A stretch of DNA of 16,226 nucleotides from an uncultured Pseudanabaenaceae cyanobacterium (GCA_938015405.1 CALLPZ010000581.1:1-16226), one strand, 5' to 3'. Positions 8,151-15,637 are shown, counted from the first letter of the stretch. The notes: generated from the sequence alone by a model not told the origin. Translations and numbers: made by a program.

Positions 8151-8288
8151 TAAGAGGTGGTTTGAAAAAGACCAGTCGCTGTGGCAGCGAGTCTCATTAG
8201 AGCCGCTGATTGACGCAAGCTGGAGCTTAAAATCATCTGGTCGTGGTCCCAAATTTGAGGCTAAGCCGAATTTTCAAACAACCTCTAA
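8151..8288. mobile_element. MITE-like miniature element with IS5/IS427-type ends
   Basis: Two 15-bp terminal inverted repeats, GAGGTGGTTTGAAAA (8154-8168) and TTTTCAAACAACCTC (8271-8285), match at 14 of 15 positions and bound a 132-bp element. Both sides are flanked by TAA (8151-8153, 8286-8288), fitting the TNA target duplication of the IS427 group of the IS5 family. The plus-strand frame from about 8166 reads KDQSLWQRVSLEPLIDAS then SGRGPKFE, which resembles the N-terminus of IS4/IS5-type transposases (a W..LEPLI motif then a GRP-type turn). This suggests an internally deleted copy of an insertion sequence. It cannot move without a transposase supplied elsewhere. It sits 62 bp upstream of the kinase start codon and 184 bp upstream of raf1. 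Confidence 0.75.
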
Positions 8289-8374
8289 TGATGCTAATTA
8301 GGTAAACCGTCTCCCCTTCAGAGTGCCCGCAACGAATCGTCAAGCCTCATCCGTTGTCTCCAGTCAGTTACACC

Positions 8375-8380
8375 TATACT
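8375..8380 (+). promoter_or_regulatory. Candidate -10 box of raf1
   Basis: TATACT matches five of six bases of the sigma-70 -10 consensus and lies 90 bases before the raf1 start. A partial -35 (TTGTCT, 8354-8359) is present, but at a short 15-bp spacing. A start point near 8387 would put the hairpin at 8394-8425 at the very 5' end of the transcript. Confidence 0.4.
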
Positions 8381-8393
8381 TAAAGGCGATTGT

Positions 8394-8425
8394 AATGGCC
8401 TTCCTCGTCCTGGGCTAAGGCCATT
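8394..8425 (+). promoter_or_regulatory. Hairpin in the presumed raf1 leader
   Basis: AATGGCCTT (8394-8402) and AAGGCCATT (8417-8425) form a perfect 9-bp stem with a 14-nt loop, ending 44 bases before the raf1 ATG. A short T/A-rich run follows but no clean poly-T, so attenuation is possible yet mRNA stabilisation is as likely. It may also serve as a protein-binding palindrome. Confidence 0.45.
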
Positions 8426-8469
8426 TCTGCTTTAACTTTGTTGACCCTTCCGAGCCCGTTTTTAGAACC

Positions 8470-9558
8470 ATGTCTGACGCTGCCCCTCCTTCCTTTAAGC
8501 GCCCCGTTGAAAAGCTCAGCGATGAGGAAGTGAAAGACCTGATGGGCAAGTTGCGCCGTAAAGAAGACGGTTGGCTTGCCTGGGGGCGCGCCTGTAAAGC
8601 CCTCCATGATTCCCAGTGTAAGCCTGTGGATATTTTTGAGGAGACGGGCTTTGAACAGGTTCAGCAGCTCCAGGTGATGGTGGGGAGTCAGGTGTTTGAT
8701 TCCCTGGTAAAAGGTGGGGCTAGCGAAGCGGCGATCGCCCAATACCGCGAGAAGGGGAGTGATGTACTCTATCAGCTGCGGGAGCTGGACCAGGCTGGGC
8801 GGATCAAGGCCGCAGAATTTGCCCTGGAGCGCGGTCTGGATATGGACGAAGCCCGTCTCCTGGCCAAGGACTATAAGGAATTTAGCTGGATCAAGCCCCA
8901 ACCCGAAGGGTTTGGCTCCGAGCCCGGCGATGCCGTGGCTTTCTTTTGCTGGAAACGCGCCCGCCAGCGCTCTGAACTGTCCGAACGCTCCATCCTCATT
9001 GCCCAGGGCCTCAAGTTTGCCCATAGCAACGGTGCTCGGGAAAAGCTCCAGACATTGCTGACCGACTTCACCGTGGTTCCGGAGAAGAAAGCTCCCCGCT
9101 TGCCTTTCTACCGGTTGGAACAAGAGGATGAGCTCCCTCGCACCGTGCCCGTAGCAGGAACCTTCCCCCTCACCGCCGATGCCCTGGCGAATTTACCCCT
9201 TGGTCGGGAGACGGGGGCATTTCGCCTGGTGACGAGTGAACAGCCCTGTACCTGGTTGTCCTTGCCGGGTTGGCAGGTCGTGCTCTGGGCCAAGCTACCC
9301 GCTGCAATCATTTGCTCTACAAAGGATTTCCCCGATGCTGACCAAAGTCGCATTGAAGACCTAGCGGCCTTGGTCGATATCAGCACGACTGAATGGAGTG
9401 CGGACCACTTCTATCTCGTTGAGGCTGAGGGGCAACTGGCATTTCGCTGGTTTGCCCAAGCCCCTGAAACGCCATTACTGGGTCGCCTGGTCCTACTGTT
9501 GCGCCCTAAGCGAGTGTTTGATGAGAACGTTCTCCAAGAGCCCTGGCAAATGGTCTAA
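8470..9558 (+). CDS. raf1: Rubisco accumulation factor 1 (Raf1)
   Basis: Assembly chaperone for form I Rubisco. Raf1 dimers hold folded large subunits (RbcL) and promote their assembly into the L8 core before small subunits displace Raf1. At 362 residues the length fits cyanobacterial Raf1. The N-terminal third has the expected helical pattern: a helix-turn-helix-like part (about 15-65, including KEDGWLAWGRACKAL and IFEETGFE), then a long alpha-helical domain (about 68-205). After a linker, the Pro- and Leu-rich beta domain runs from about 215 to 355 (with RLPFYRLEQEDELPRTVPVAG, GWQVVLWAKLPAA and LVLLLRPKRVFDE), the dimerisation half of the family. No signal peptide or membrane segment; it acts in the cytosol. 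The ATG at 8470 is the only sensible start. The call rests on recalled family patterns, not a search. No Rubisco gene is in the window. Confidence 0.85.
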   Translation: MSDAAPPSFKRPVEKLSDEEVKDLMGKLRRKEDGWLAWGRACKALHDSQCKPVDIFEETGFEQVQQLQVMVGSQVFDSLVKGGASEAAIAQYREKGSDVLYQLRELDQAGRIKAAEFALERGLDMDEARLLAKDYKEFSWIKPQPEGFGSEPGDAVAFFCWKRARQRSELSERSILIAQGLKFAHSNGAREKLQTLLTDFTVVPEKKAPRLPFYRLEQEDELPRTVPVAGTFPLTADALANLPLGRETGAFRLVTSEQPCTWLSLPGWQVVLWAKLPAAIICSTKDFPDADQSRIEDLAALVDISTTEWSADHFYLVEAEGQLAFRWFAQAPETPLLGRLVLLLRPKRVFDENVLQEPWQMV

Positions 9559-9680
9559 ATAGGGCTCTCCTAAGGCTCGATATCGCTTGGGGTTGTCAGG
9601 TAAACAATTTGGCGTAGGAGGTTGGCTCCACACCTGCACGGGGAACCTTAAAGGTGACCTGGTAGGGCGCTCATATCTCC

Positions 9681-10688
9681 ATGGAACTCGTTTCCCTCGA
9701 CAACCACCCCGCATTGCGCAAAGGCGATCTCGTTCTGATCGCTGATGATGATGCACTCACCCGCAAGCTCTTGGAAAAGTCGCTCCAGCAGGATGGCTAT
9801 CGCGTGGCTTCCGCTGCGGATGGTGTGGAATGCTTGGCACTGTTCCAGCAGGAGCGTCCGGTGCTAGCGCTCGTTGATGCCATGATGCCGGAGATGGATG
9901 GCTTTGATTGCTGCGAGGCGTTACTGGCTCAGCCCGATGCGGCGAATTTCCCCGTTTTGATCATTACGGGCTTGGAGGATCAAGCCTCCATTGATCGGGC
10001 CTTTGCGGCGGGGGCTACGGACTATATCACCAAGCCGATTCGCTGGCCGGTGTTGCGTCATCGTTTGCGCTTGCTGGTGGCCCAGTTGCGTGAGCAAGCT
10101 GCCCTAGAGGCCAATCACCGCGAGTTACAGCAACTGGTGATGACGGACTCTCTGACGAAGCTGGCCAACCGCCGCCGCTTCGATGAGGAGCTGGATAAGG
10201 AGTGGCGTCGGGCGCTACGCGATGGTCGCATGATCTCTCTGGTCATGATCGACATTGATAGCTTCAAGCTTTACAACGACCACTATGGTCATCCCCAGGG
10301 CGATCGCTGTCTCCAGCAGGTTGCGAAGGCTCTGGGTGGCAATGTCCATCGTGGTGGAGATTTAATTGCTCGGTATGGCGGTGAAGAGTTTGCCGTGGTG
10401 CTACCCAATACCCATAAGACCGGCGCATTCCATGTGGCGGAGCGCATTCGCGAGGCCGTGTGGGACAGCAATATTCCCCATCTCTATGGGCGGCGGAATC
10501 CCCAGAATGGCGAGTTATTGCGCGATCGCATCACCATTAGCCTCGGGGTCGCAAATTTGCTGCCTGCCCCGGACCTCGCTGCCTCAGCCCTGGTGAAGCT
10601 GGCTGACGAAGCGCTCTACCAAGCCAAGGCCCAGGGGGGCAATAAGGTGGTGCATTTAGACAGGCCTGCGACTGCCCTGACGGCTTAG
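9681..10688 (+). CDS. Response regulator with GGDEF output (REC-GGDEF diguanylate cyclase)
   Basis: A 335-residue two-domain regulator that makes c-di-GMP from two GTP when phosphorylated. The receiver domain (about 16-135) has the acidic pocket D22-D24, phosphoacceptor D66 in LALVDAMMPEMDG, T96 and K118 in TDYITKPI. A short helix links it to the GGDEF domain (about 150-325) with active-site GGEEF (233-237) and an intact inhibitory I-site, R224-G-G-D227, so product feedback is expected. The design resembles WspR- and PleD-type enzymes, in which phosphorylation drives dimerisation of the cyclase domains. It follows raf1 by 122 bp on the same strand. No histidine kinase gene is in the window; the Hpt protein downstream is a plausible phosphodonor. 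HIP1 sites at 10300 and 10522 show it is native in composition. Confidence 0.95.
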   Translation: MELVSLDNHPALRKGDLVLIADDDALTRKLLEKSLQQDGYRVASAADGVECLALFQQERPVLALVDAMMPEMDGFDCCEALLAQPDAANFPVLIITGLEDQASIDRAFAAGATDYITKPIRWPVLRHRLRLLVAQLREQAALEANHRELQQLVMTDSLTKLANRRRFDEELDKEWRRALRDGRMISLVMIDIDSFKLYNDHYGHPQGDRCLQQVAKALGGNVHRGGDLIARYGGEEFAVVLPNTHKTGAFHVAERIREAVWDSNIPHLYGRRNPQNGELLRDRITISLGVANLLPAPDLAASALVKLADEALYQAKAQGGNKVVHLDRPATALTA

Positions 10689-10707
10689 CTGCATAGACGA
10701 GGTATCG

Positions 10708-10743
10708 GCCAACGCATCAGCTAGCCAACGCATCAGCCAATGC
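10708..10743. repeat. Tandem direct repeat, 16-bp period
   Basis: GCCAACGCATCAG occurs at 10708-10720 and again at 10724-10736, and a third partial unit (GCCAATGCC) follows through 10743. It begins 20 bases after the REC-GGDEF stop codon and probably arose by slippage. Confidence 0.7.
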
Positions 10744-11004
10744 CAGGTGTTCCTCTTGCAGCCTGGGTACCATAGGTAGGGCTGTGATGGAAGCTGAGCT
10801 AGCAGTGATGCGTCAGACTTTCACCCATGTCTTTTTACTGCCAGGAGAACCCTGAAAGCGTGAAAATGCCAAAGCTTATGCATTAGCATCTGTACCTATC
10901 CAAGATCGGAGTTTGCAATGCAGCCTGCTCGACTTCCTCTTGCATTGGGACGAGTATTAATTTAGACCCTTAACAGAGTCCCCTCCATTGGATGTAGGCC
11001 ATGT

Positions 11005-11020
11005 CATCGCCGTGGCGATG
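11005..11020. promoter_or_regulatory. Palindrome CATCGCCGTGGCGATG, possible operator
   Basis: Two 7-bp arms around a 2-nt centre make a nearly perfect dyad upstream of the Hpt gene. The centre is too short for a comfortable RNA hairpin, so a dimeric DNA-binding protein is the likelier user. If the Hpt gene started at its upstream ATG (10988) this would be coding sequence instead. Confidence 0.3.
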
Positions 11021-11101
11021 CTAGGCCCGATTCCAACTCCCGACTTGAGGGGCCATTCTCTGTGTTTCCCTGCCGATTGTTTTGCTGTTCTCGGAACCGA
11101 C

Positions 11102-11455
11102 ATGGAACCTTTGATCGATCGCGCGCAATTGCTCGAAAGCCTGAATGCTATGGGAGATGACCCCAAGAGTTCACTGGCCATGGTGCTGGAATTGTATTTA
11201 GAGGATGCGCCTCAGTTGGTGATGGCGATCCAGCAGGCGTCAGCCCAGCCTGATTTTGATGCCCTGCGATTTGCTGCCCACAGCCTTAAATCTAGTAGTG
11301 GAACCTTGGGAGCAAAGCGCCTCGCTAGTCTTTGCCAACGCCTCGAAATGCAGGCGCGGAGTGGTGATGGTAAGAATTTGTCGGCCCAGAGTCGACAGCT
11401 CCAAGCGCTTTATCGAGAGACGCTGACTGCCTTGCAGCGTCCGGGGTTGGTGTAG
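11102..11455 (+). CDS. Hpt-domain phosphotransfer protein
   Basis: A 117-residue single-domain histidine phosphotransfer protein, a four-helix bundle that passes phosphate between receiver domains in multistep relays. The phosphorylated histidine is H60 in FAAHSLKSSSGTLGA, a textbook Hpt motif, and the protein ends with the long amphipathic helices typical of the family. The frame is open back to an ATG at 10988, but the 38 extra residues (Pro, Cys and Gly rich) are outside the domain. The ATG at 11102, just before the first helix (IDRAQLLESL), is preferred and has a GGAA about 7 bases upstream. It lies 413 bp after the REC-GGDEF gene on the same strand, so the two could act in one relay; a hybrid kinase would have to be encoded elsewhere. 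Confidence 0.9.
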   Translation: MEPLIDRAQLLESLNAMGDDPKSSLAMVLELYLEDAPQLVMAIQQASAQPDFDALRFAAHSLKSSSGTLGAKRLASLCQRLEMQARSGDGKNLSAQSRQLQALYRETLTALQRPGLV

Positions 11456-11478
11456 AGCCAAACGCATGGGACATACAT

Positions 11479-11505
11479 GGGCCTTTTCACAGCGTAAAGG
11501 AGCCC
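11479..11505. terminator. Candidate terminator hairpin between Hpt and helicase-like genes
   Basis: GGGCCTTTT (11479-11487) pairs with AAAGGAGCCC (11496-11505) with one bulge and a G-T pair; the loop is about 8 nt. It fills the 49-bp gap between the two convergent genes and touches the stop codon of the minus-strand gene. There is no clean T-run, so efficiency is uncertain; it could serve both directions. Confidence 0.4.
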
Positions 11506-13925
11506 TATTCCCCTGCCTGGTCAGGCTGCATGGCTGCTGCAATTTCTACGAGTGGCAGCATTGGCCCCATTTGGGGTTGCCCTGCCGTGGATAGCTCACT
11601 GGCACCGAGGTAGATGCGATCCGTGGCTCTGCCTAGCAGATTCCGTAGGCTTTGCTCCAGTCGAGCTTCCGCTATGCGCAGGGCATCGGCACTGGTTTGG
11701 CGAGGCGGGGCAGATGTCAGAAAAACTCCGGCACCGAATAGACCTGTACCGGTGGTGATCCAGAGGGAGGAGCTGGCATCGAGCCAGAATAGCCAGCGGT
11801 GCTGGGGGCGGCTGATGCGGTATTGAAAAATGGTTGCCAAGGTGACGGCGTTGGGCTGAGTTTCTAGAGGTTTGGCCGGGTAAGGATTGGCCGTCACAGC
11901 ACCGCTGCGCAGGAGTTGAATAAAGCGAGCCACAGCGGTGGTGGGGATGCTGGGAGGCATGGGACTGGCGGCATTGCTGTCCCAAGCTGGGGGCGTTTCG
12001 GGCTCGGGGACTTGAATGCCTTGGACTTGGCCGAGACGCTGTTCGACTTGCCAAAAATGCTGGGCGGCTTCCATTAGCTCCCGCAGTGCGGCGAGCTGGT
12101 CATAGCTGAGCAGGCTCCCGTTCCAAAGGAAGGTTTGGATGGCGCGGTCCAATACGACCACTGGACTCAGGGTGAGACGCTGCTGCTGCTGGAGGCGTTG
12201 GTTCTCGATCCATTGGCAGAGGGTTTGGTAAGCCGCAGTGGCTTGGTAGCCCAAACGATCCCAGCGGGCAAATTGCTCGATGGGTAGGAGCTGAGGGCCG
12301 GCTGGGTCCGGGCGATAGCAATGGTCTGCTAAGAGGCCAGCCCGGACGGCATCGATCGCCGGTTGTGCCCGGACCGTTGGCGCTTCAGCTTGGTTGGCTG
12401 TCTGGTTTTTGGTCTGGTTTTTGGCCTGGCTCGTGGCTTGATTCGTTCCGGGGGGGGTCGGTGGTACTCCTCCATCGGCCTCCAAACTTGAGCGCGCTTC
12501 GGAGGTTGGAGGCCGGGCGGGCGTGGCGGTCGTGGGAGTTACAGTCACCGCAGTGAGACTGAGCACGACCAGCATTTCCGCAACTTGGTCCACAGTGACC
12601 AGCTGCCCCAGCCCTGGATAGATAAAGGCCAGCAGCGTGAGCAAAGCCCGGACCATCGGAGCACTGGAGAGGGGACGCTGTTCAAAAAGGGGCTCTAGAC
12701 GGATGCTTTGCTTGCGCAAAATTTCCATCAGGGTGTAGCGAGCAATGGGGTCCACACCGGGACCGAGGATGGCAACCTCTGCGGGGGTGACTGTGCCACT
12801 GCGGCAGCCCCTGATGATTTCATTGGCGATCGCCCTCAACAGCTGTGCTCGCGACACCTCCTGAATGGCATGGAATGGCCCTTCCCAAAAGTCCTCTAGG
12901 TCCACATCTCCAGAGCCTCCGCCAGGGATTTGACTGGGAGGTCGGCTAGGGGATGGGAGGGGAGGATTGGGTTGGCCTGGCCCGGGTCCACCACTATCAA
13001 TGAGCCGCAGCACGCTGTCTCCATAGCGGGGTTCTAGGCTGTCCGGAGCGGGGGCGAGGTCAATCTGTTCACAGCGTGGAGCTAGCTCCTTCAGGGCATC
13101 GGGGTCTGCACCAAAGCCCAGGCGGGTTGCACCGTTGGGGTTGTAGGTCAGGGCAGTGGGGCAGGCCTGGTCCATGGCAAAGCTGAAGAGAGAAGCCGCG
13201 ATCGCCGGATACTCGTCCACATCATCGGCCAGGAAGCCATCGTAGCGATTGAGCAACTGCTGCTGATAGCTGGGGTCAACTAATAACTGTTGCCCATACA
13301 GCTCTGTGAGAATTCCATAGGTGAGTAGACCCCTCTGAAGGCACCAGTCTCGCCATTGCAGCAAGGCTTCTCCCATGGCCTGCCACAGAGGCTCGCTGCC
13401 CAGGGCGCTAGCCATGCCGCCCTGGAGCCGTAGACCAATGGATTCTGCGGGCACATTGCCCGAGGCCGCCAGCAAGTGGATGTCGAGGATGCGGCGCACC
13501 ATGCGGTCTGGGCTGACGCCTTCCTGGGCGAGGGGAGAGCCATCTTCCAATAGGGGTTGCCAGAGCGATCGTGCCAGGGCCTGTTCCGTCTCTGGCCTTA
13601 GCCGCAGGGGAAACTGGGGATTGAGCCCTAGCCGCTCTACCAGCAAGGGCCAAAACAGGGTTACCTCCGTTTCAAAAAAAGCGAGGGGGGTTGTGGAGCG
13701 AATGGGATATTTCCCGCCCGTGGCCTCGGTTAAGCGGTCCACTAAGGCGAGGCGGTTGTCCCCCGTTGCAGCAAAGAGCAGCAGCGCTGGGCCCTGGCTG
13801 TCCACCGCTGAGCCTGACGAAGTCGTTTGGGGTGAGGCTTGGACCCAATCTTGAAAGAGCTCAATCAATTGGCGGGTCTTGCCGCTACGGGCGGGGCCGG
13901 TGATCCAGAGGGCAGGAGCGGGCAT
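11505..13925 (-). CDS. P-loop protein related to UvrD/AddB-type (SF1) helicases
   Basis: An 806-residue protein, probably a DNA-repair or recombination factor. Motif I is GPARSGKT (10-17), the Walker A position right at the N-terminus as in UvrD and AddB. A motif II-like acidic stretch LADDVDEYP is at 232-240. Further on, EVAILGPGVD (383-392) and the region IRLEPLFEQRPLSSAPMVRALLTLL (408-432) look like the start of the second helicase domain. The C-terminal NLLGRATDRIYLGASEL resembles a weak motif VI (canonical forms read VALTRA). No RecB-type nuclease motif or Fe-S cysteine set is seen. Low-complexity inserts interrupt it: a Pro/Gly-rich part (about 311-340) and a tetrapeptide repeat (494-513). 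Several motifs are weak, so it may bind ATP without unwinding DNA, like AddB. Start ATG at 13925. The partner is unknown. Confidence concerns the family, not the function. Confidence 0.7.
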   Translation of the reverse strand: MPAPALWITGPARSGKTRQLIELFQDWVQASPQTTSSGSAVDSQGPALLLFAATGDNRLALVDRLTEATGGKYPIRSTTPLAFFETEVTLFWPLLVERLGLNPQFPLRLRPETEQALARSLWQPLLEDGSPLAQEGVSPDRMVRRILDIHLLAASGNVPAESIGLRLQGGMASALGSEPLWQAMGEALLQWRDWCLQRGLLTYGILTELYGQQLLVDPSYQQQLLNRYDGFLADDVDEYPAIAASLFSFAMDQACPTALTYNPNGATRLGFGADPDALKELAPRCEQIDLAPAPDSLEPRYGDSVLRLIDSGGPGPGQPNPPLPSPSRPPSQIPGGGSGDVDLEDFWEGPFHAIQEVSRAQLLRAIANEIIRGCRSGTVTPAEVAILGPGVDPIARYTLMEILRKQSIRLEPLFEQRPLSSAPMVRALLTLLAFIYPGLGQLVTVDQVAEMLVVLSLTAVTVTPTTATPARPPTSEARSSLEADGGVPPTPPGTNQATSQAKNQTKNQTANQAEAPTVRAQPAIDAVRAGLLADHCYRPDPAGPQLLPIEQFARWDRLGYQATAAYQTLCQWIENQRLQQQQRLTLSPVVVLDRAIQTFLWNGSLLSYDQLAALRELMEAAQHFWQVEQRLGQVQGIQVPEPETPPAWDSNAASPMPPSIPTTAVARFIQLLRSGAVTANPYPAKPLETQPNAVTLATIFQYRISRPQHRWLFWLDASSSLWITTGTGLFGAGVFLTSAPPRQTSADALRIAEARLEQSLRNLLGRATDRIYLGASELSTAGQPQMGPMLPLVEIAAAMQPDQAGE
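12384..12443 (-). repeat. In-frame 12-bp repeat, five units
   Basis: Five consecutive 12-bp units inside the helicase-like gene encode NQAT, SQAK, NQTK, NQTA and NQAE (residues 494-513 of that protein). The third and fourth units are nearly identical in DNA. The repeat keeps the reading frame, so copy changes would only lengthen a flexible linker. Confidence 0.75.
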
Positions 13926-14240
13926 GGGAGGGGCTGTGGAGGAGAGCGACTGGTGGGTGTAATGAGTCCGTTCTGTTGGCGCTGTTGCATCCCTGGTGCG
14001 AGCTGGGGGCTTAAGCTAGTATGAGGCGTTCTCTGCTTCCTTCGAAACCCGGATTAAATCTAGATTAGATGCAATTCCGTCGGGGCCGCGAGCTAGCATG
14101 TCAGCGCCTTGCGGTCGTCTCCAGCCTGATGAGATGGTGATTCTATAAGCCTGGCATCTTGGCCCCAGCCAATGAAAAATTACAGGTTTTGATGCAAGCC
14201 GCCATTATGAGAATACTGTCTGTCCTAGGGCATCTTGACC
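13926..14240. other. Divergent spacer between helicase-like gene and pxcA
   Basis: This 315-bp spacer contains no convincing gene. It must hold the promoters of both flanking genes. Visible items are a 10-bp palindrome AATCTAGATT (14057-14066), which could be an operator, and a candidate promoter for pxcA (14189-14217). Confidence 0.55.
14189..14217 (+). promoter_or_regulatory. Candidate sigma-70 promoter of pxcA
   Basis: TTGATG (14189-14194) and AATACT (14212-14217) are separated by exactly 17 bp; each matches four of six consensus bases. The predicted start, near 14224, would leave a leader of only about 17 bases before the ATG at 14241. Weak matches make this tentative. Confidence 0.3.
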
Positions 14241-15596
14241 ATGAAGCCGTCTGTGTTTGAGAAATTGCGTCGCGTCTTCGGGGGATTACGCGGCTGGGTG
14301 GATACTACGCCGAATCGAGCCTTGGAACAGGCCTATGAGGCGATTCTCAAGATTAAGGCGATCGAAGATGAGCATTTTGAAGGCCAGACAATTAACCCAG
14401 AGATTAAGGGTTATAGCGCCAACGTCTACAACTACTTTCGCCGAGAAATTAGTCAGCAGTTGCGTCTCGCTCGGGTGCGCCTCGGGGAGTTTCGCACGAG
14501 CCAAACCTTCCTCAAGCTGTCGGCTCCTAAATCCTTTGGTTTTGAGGGCAATGGTAGTAATGCTTCCAATGGCGAGCCCCTGACGGGTGATGAGCTCATC
14601 CTGGAAAAGCTTCGCTTCATCGATGCAACGTTGGCTCGTTACAGCAGCGTTCCCCCCTTTGCGTCTGGGTCAAAAGCCTTGGTGCCAGTCGAGCCCTCCG
14701 CTCCTTCAACGCTGTCCCCCACGGTGAAACGCAATGCTTCAGCATCGGGAAGTAAGCGAAAAAGCAATGACGAGGATGAGAGCTCCCAAGGGGGCACGCG
14801 ACAGAATAGCTTCGTGCCTCGCTCCATCCTGGGCACCTTCGATCGCCTGCGTCGAGATCTGGATCCTGAAGCCGAGCAGGAAGTTGTCAAATCTTTTCGA
14901 ATCTCTCGAGCTCAAACCGCCCTGGCAGCACGCTTTCTTCTGATCTTGGTGATTGTGCCGCTGCTCACCCACCATCTTTCCAAGGCCTTTGTGGTAGGGC
15001 CAGCGGTGGACTACTTCCGGAGTGCACCGGAAGAGGTGGAGATCTTCATCAATGAGGAGATGGAGGAAAAGGCCTTCCAGGAGATTCAACGAGCCCGTGA
15101 GCGGCTGGAGTTCAAGATTTTGTCCCACCAGTTAGATCCCCTCAGCGAAGAGGAGATTCGAGAATACATGGAGGTCGAGGCTGCGACGGTTTATAGCGAT
15201 TTTGAGCGGCGAGGCTCTGACGCCATCAAAAATATCTTTGCGGACTTGCTGGCAGTCTTAGCCTTTTCTGGCATTTTGCTCGCGAGCCGCCGTGAGGTAG
15301 GAATTCTCAAGTCCTTTATGGATGAGGTGGTCTATGGCCTAAGCGACAGTGCCAAAGCCTTCATCATCATCCTGTTTACGGACATGTTTGTGGGCTTTCA
15401 CTCGCCTCACGGTTGGGAGGTCTTGCTAGAGGGCGTTGCTCGCCACTTTGGTTTGCCAGAAAGTCGTTCGTTTATCTTTCTGTTTATCGCAACCTTCCCC
15501 GTGATTTTGGACACTGTGTTCAAATACTGGATTTTCCGCTACCTCAATCGCATTTCGCCTTCCGCAGTGGCGACCTATCGCAATATGAATGAATAG
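14241..15596 (+). CDS. pxcA: Proton extrusion protein PxcA (CemA family)
   Basis: Cytoplasmic-membrane protein needed for light-induced proton extrusion in cyanobacteria, homologous to plastid CemA. From the ATG at 14241 it has 451 residues. The N-terminal half is soluble: a conserved opening (PSVFEKLRRVFGGLRGWVDTTP), a helix-rich part, then a Ser/Lys-rich variable linker (about 135-195). Four hydrophobic helices follow at about 228-248, 331-349, 372-388 and 409-435, with a long charged Glu-rich loop between the first two. The family signature FVGFHSPHGWE and the very conserved C-terminus (FKYWIFRYLNRISPSAVATY) are both present and intact. An in-frame TTG at 14235 would add two residues; the ATG is preferred. 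No good ribosome binding site is visible. The helicase-like gene diverges from it upstream and a hypothetical gene converges downstream. Confidence 0.95.
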   Translation: MKPSVFEKLRRVFGGLRGWVDTTPNRALEQAYEAILKIKAIEDEHFEGQTINPEIKGYSANVYNYFRREISQQLRLARVRLGEFRTSQTFLKLSAPKSFGFEGNGSNASNGEPLTGDELILEKLRFIDATLARYSSVPPFASGSKALVPVEPSAPSTLSPTVKRNASASGSKRKSNDEDESSQGGTRQNSFVPRSILGTFDRLRRDLDPEAEQEVVKSFRISRAQTALAARFLLILVIVPLLTHHLSKAFVVGPAVDYFRSAPEEVEIFINEEMEEKAFQEIQRARERLEFKILSHQLDPLSEEEIREYMEVEAATVYSDFERRGSDAIKNIFADLLAVLAFSGILLASRREVGILKSFMDEVVYGLSDSAKAFIIILFTDMFVGFHSPHGWEVLLEGVARHFGLPESRSFIFLFIATFPVILDTVFKYWIFRYLNRISPSAVATYRNMNE

Positions 15597-15637
15597 GCCT
15601 AGTTGAAGGAGGATTGCTCTGCGGTCGTTATGAGAGC

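Larger units (their letters stand above)
8092..8469. other. Divergent spacer between ankyrin kinase and raf1
   Basis: This 378-bp spacer must carry promoters for both directions. It holds a miniature transposable element (8154-8285), a good -10 box (8375-8380) and a 9-bp hairpin (8394-8425), each listed separately. Next to the kinase start there is also a short GGGG/CCCC inverted repeat near 8129-8144. No gene is supported. Confidence 0.6.
10689..11101. other. Spacer between REC-GGDEF and Hpt genes
   Basis: This 413-bp stretch holds no convincing gene. It contains a 16-bp-period direct repeat (10708-10743) and a palindrome CATCGCCGTGGCGATG (11005-11020) about 80 bases before the chosen Hpt start. 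It also has a 7-bp inverted repeat, CAATGCA/TGCATTG, at 10916-10947. A promoter for the Hpt gene is expected here but none stands out. Confidence 0.5.

Noticed and set aside
8380..9123. 247-codon open frame on the minus strand, inside raf1
   Set aside because: It is antisense to a gene with clear family features, has no recognisable domain, and is explained by the codon bias of raf1.
10988..11101. Upstream start for the Hpt protein
   Set aside because: The 38 added residues lack helical Hpt character and cover a DNA palindrome more natural in a promoter region.
13375..13854. 159-codon plus-strand open frame antisense to the helicase-like gene
   Set aside because: Arg/Ser/Pro-rich composition typical of a shadow frame and overlaps the region encoding the early domain of the real gene.
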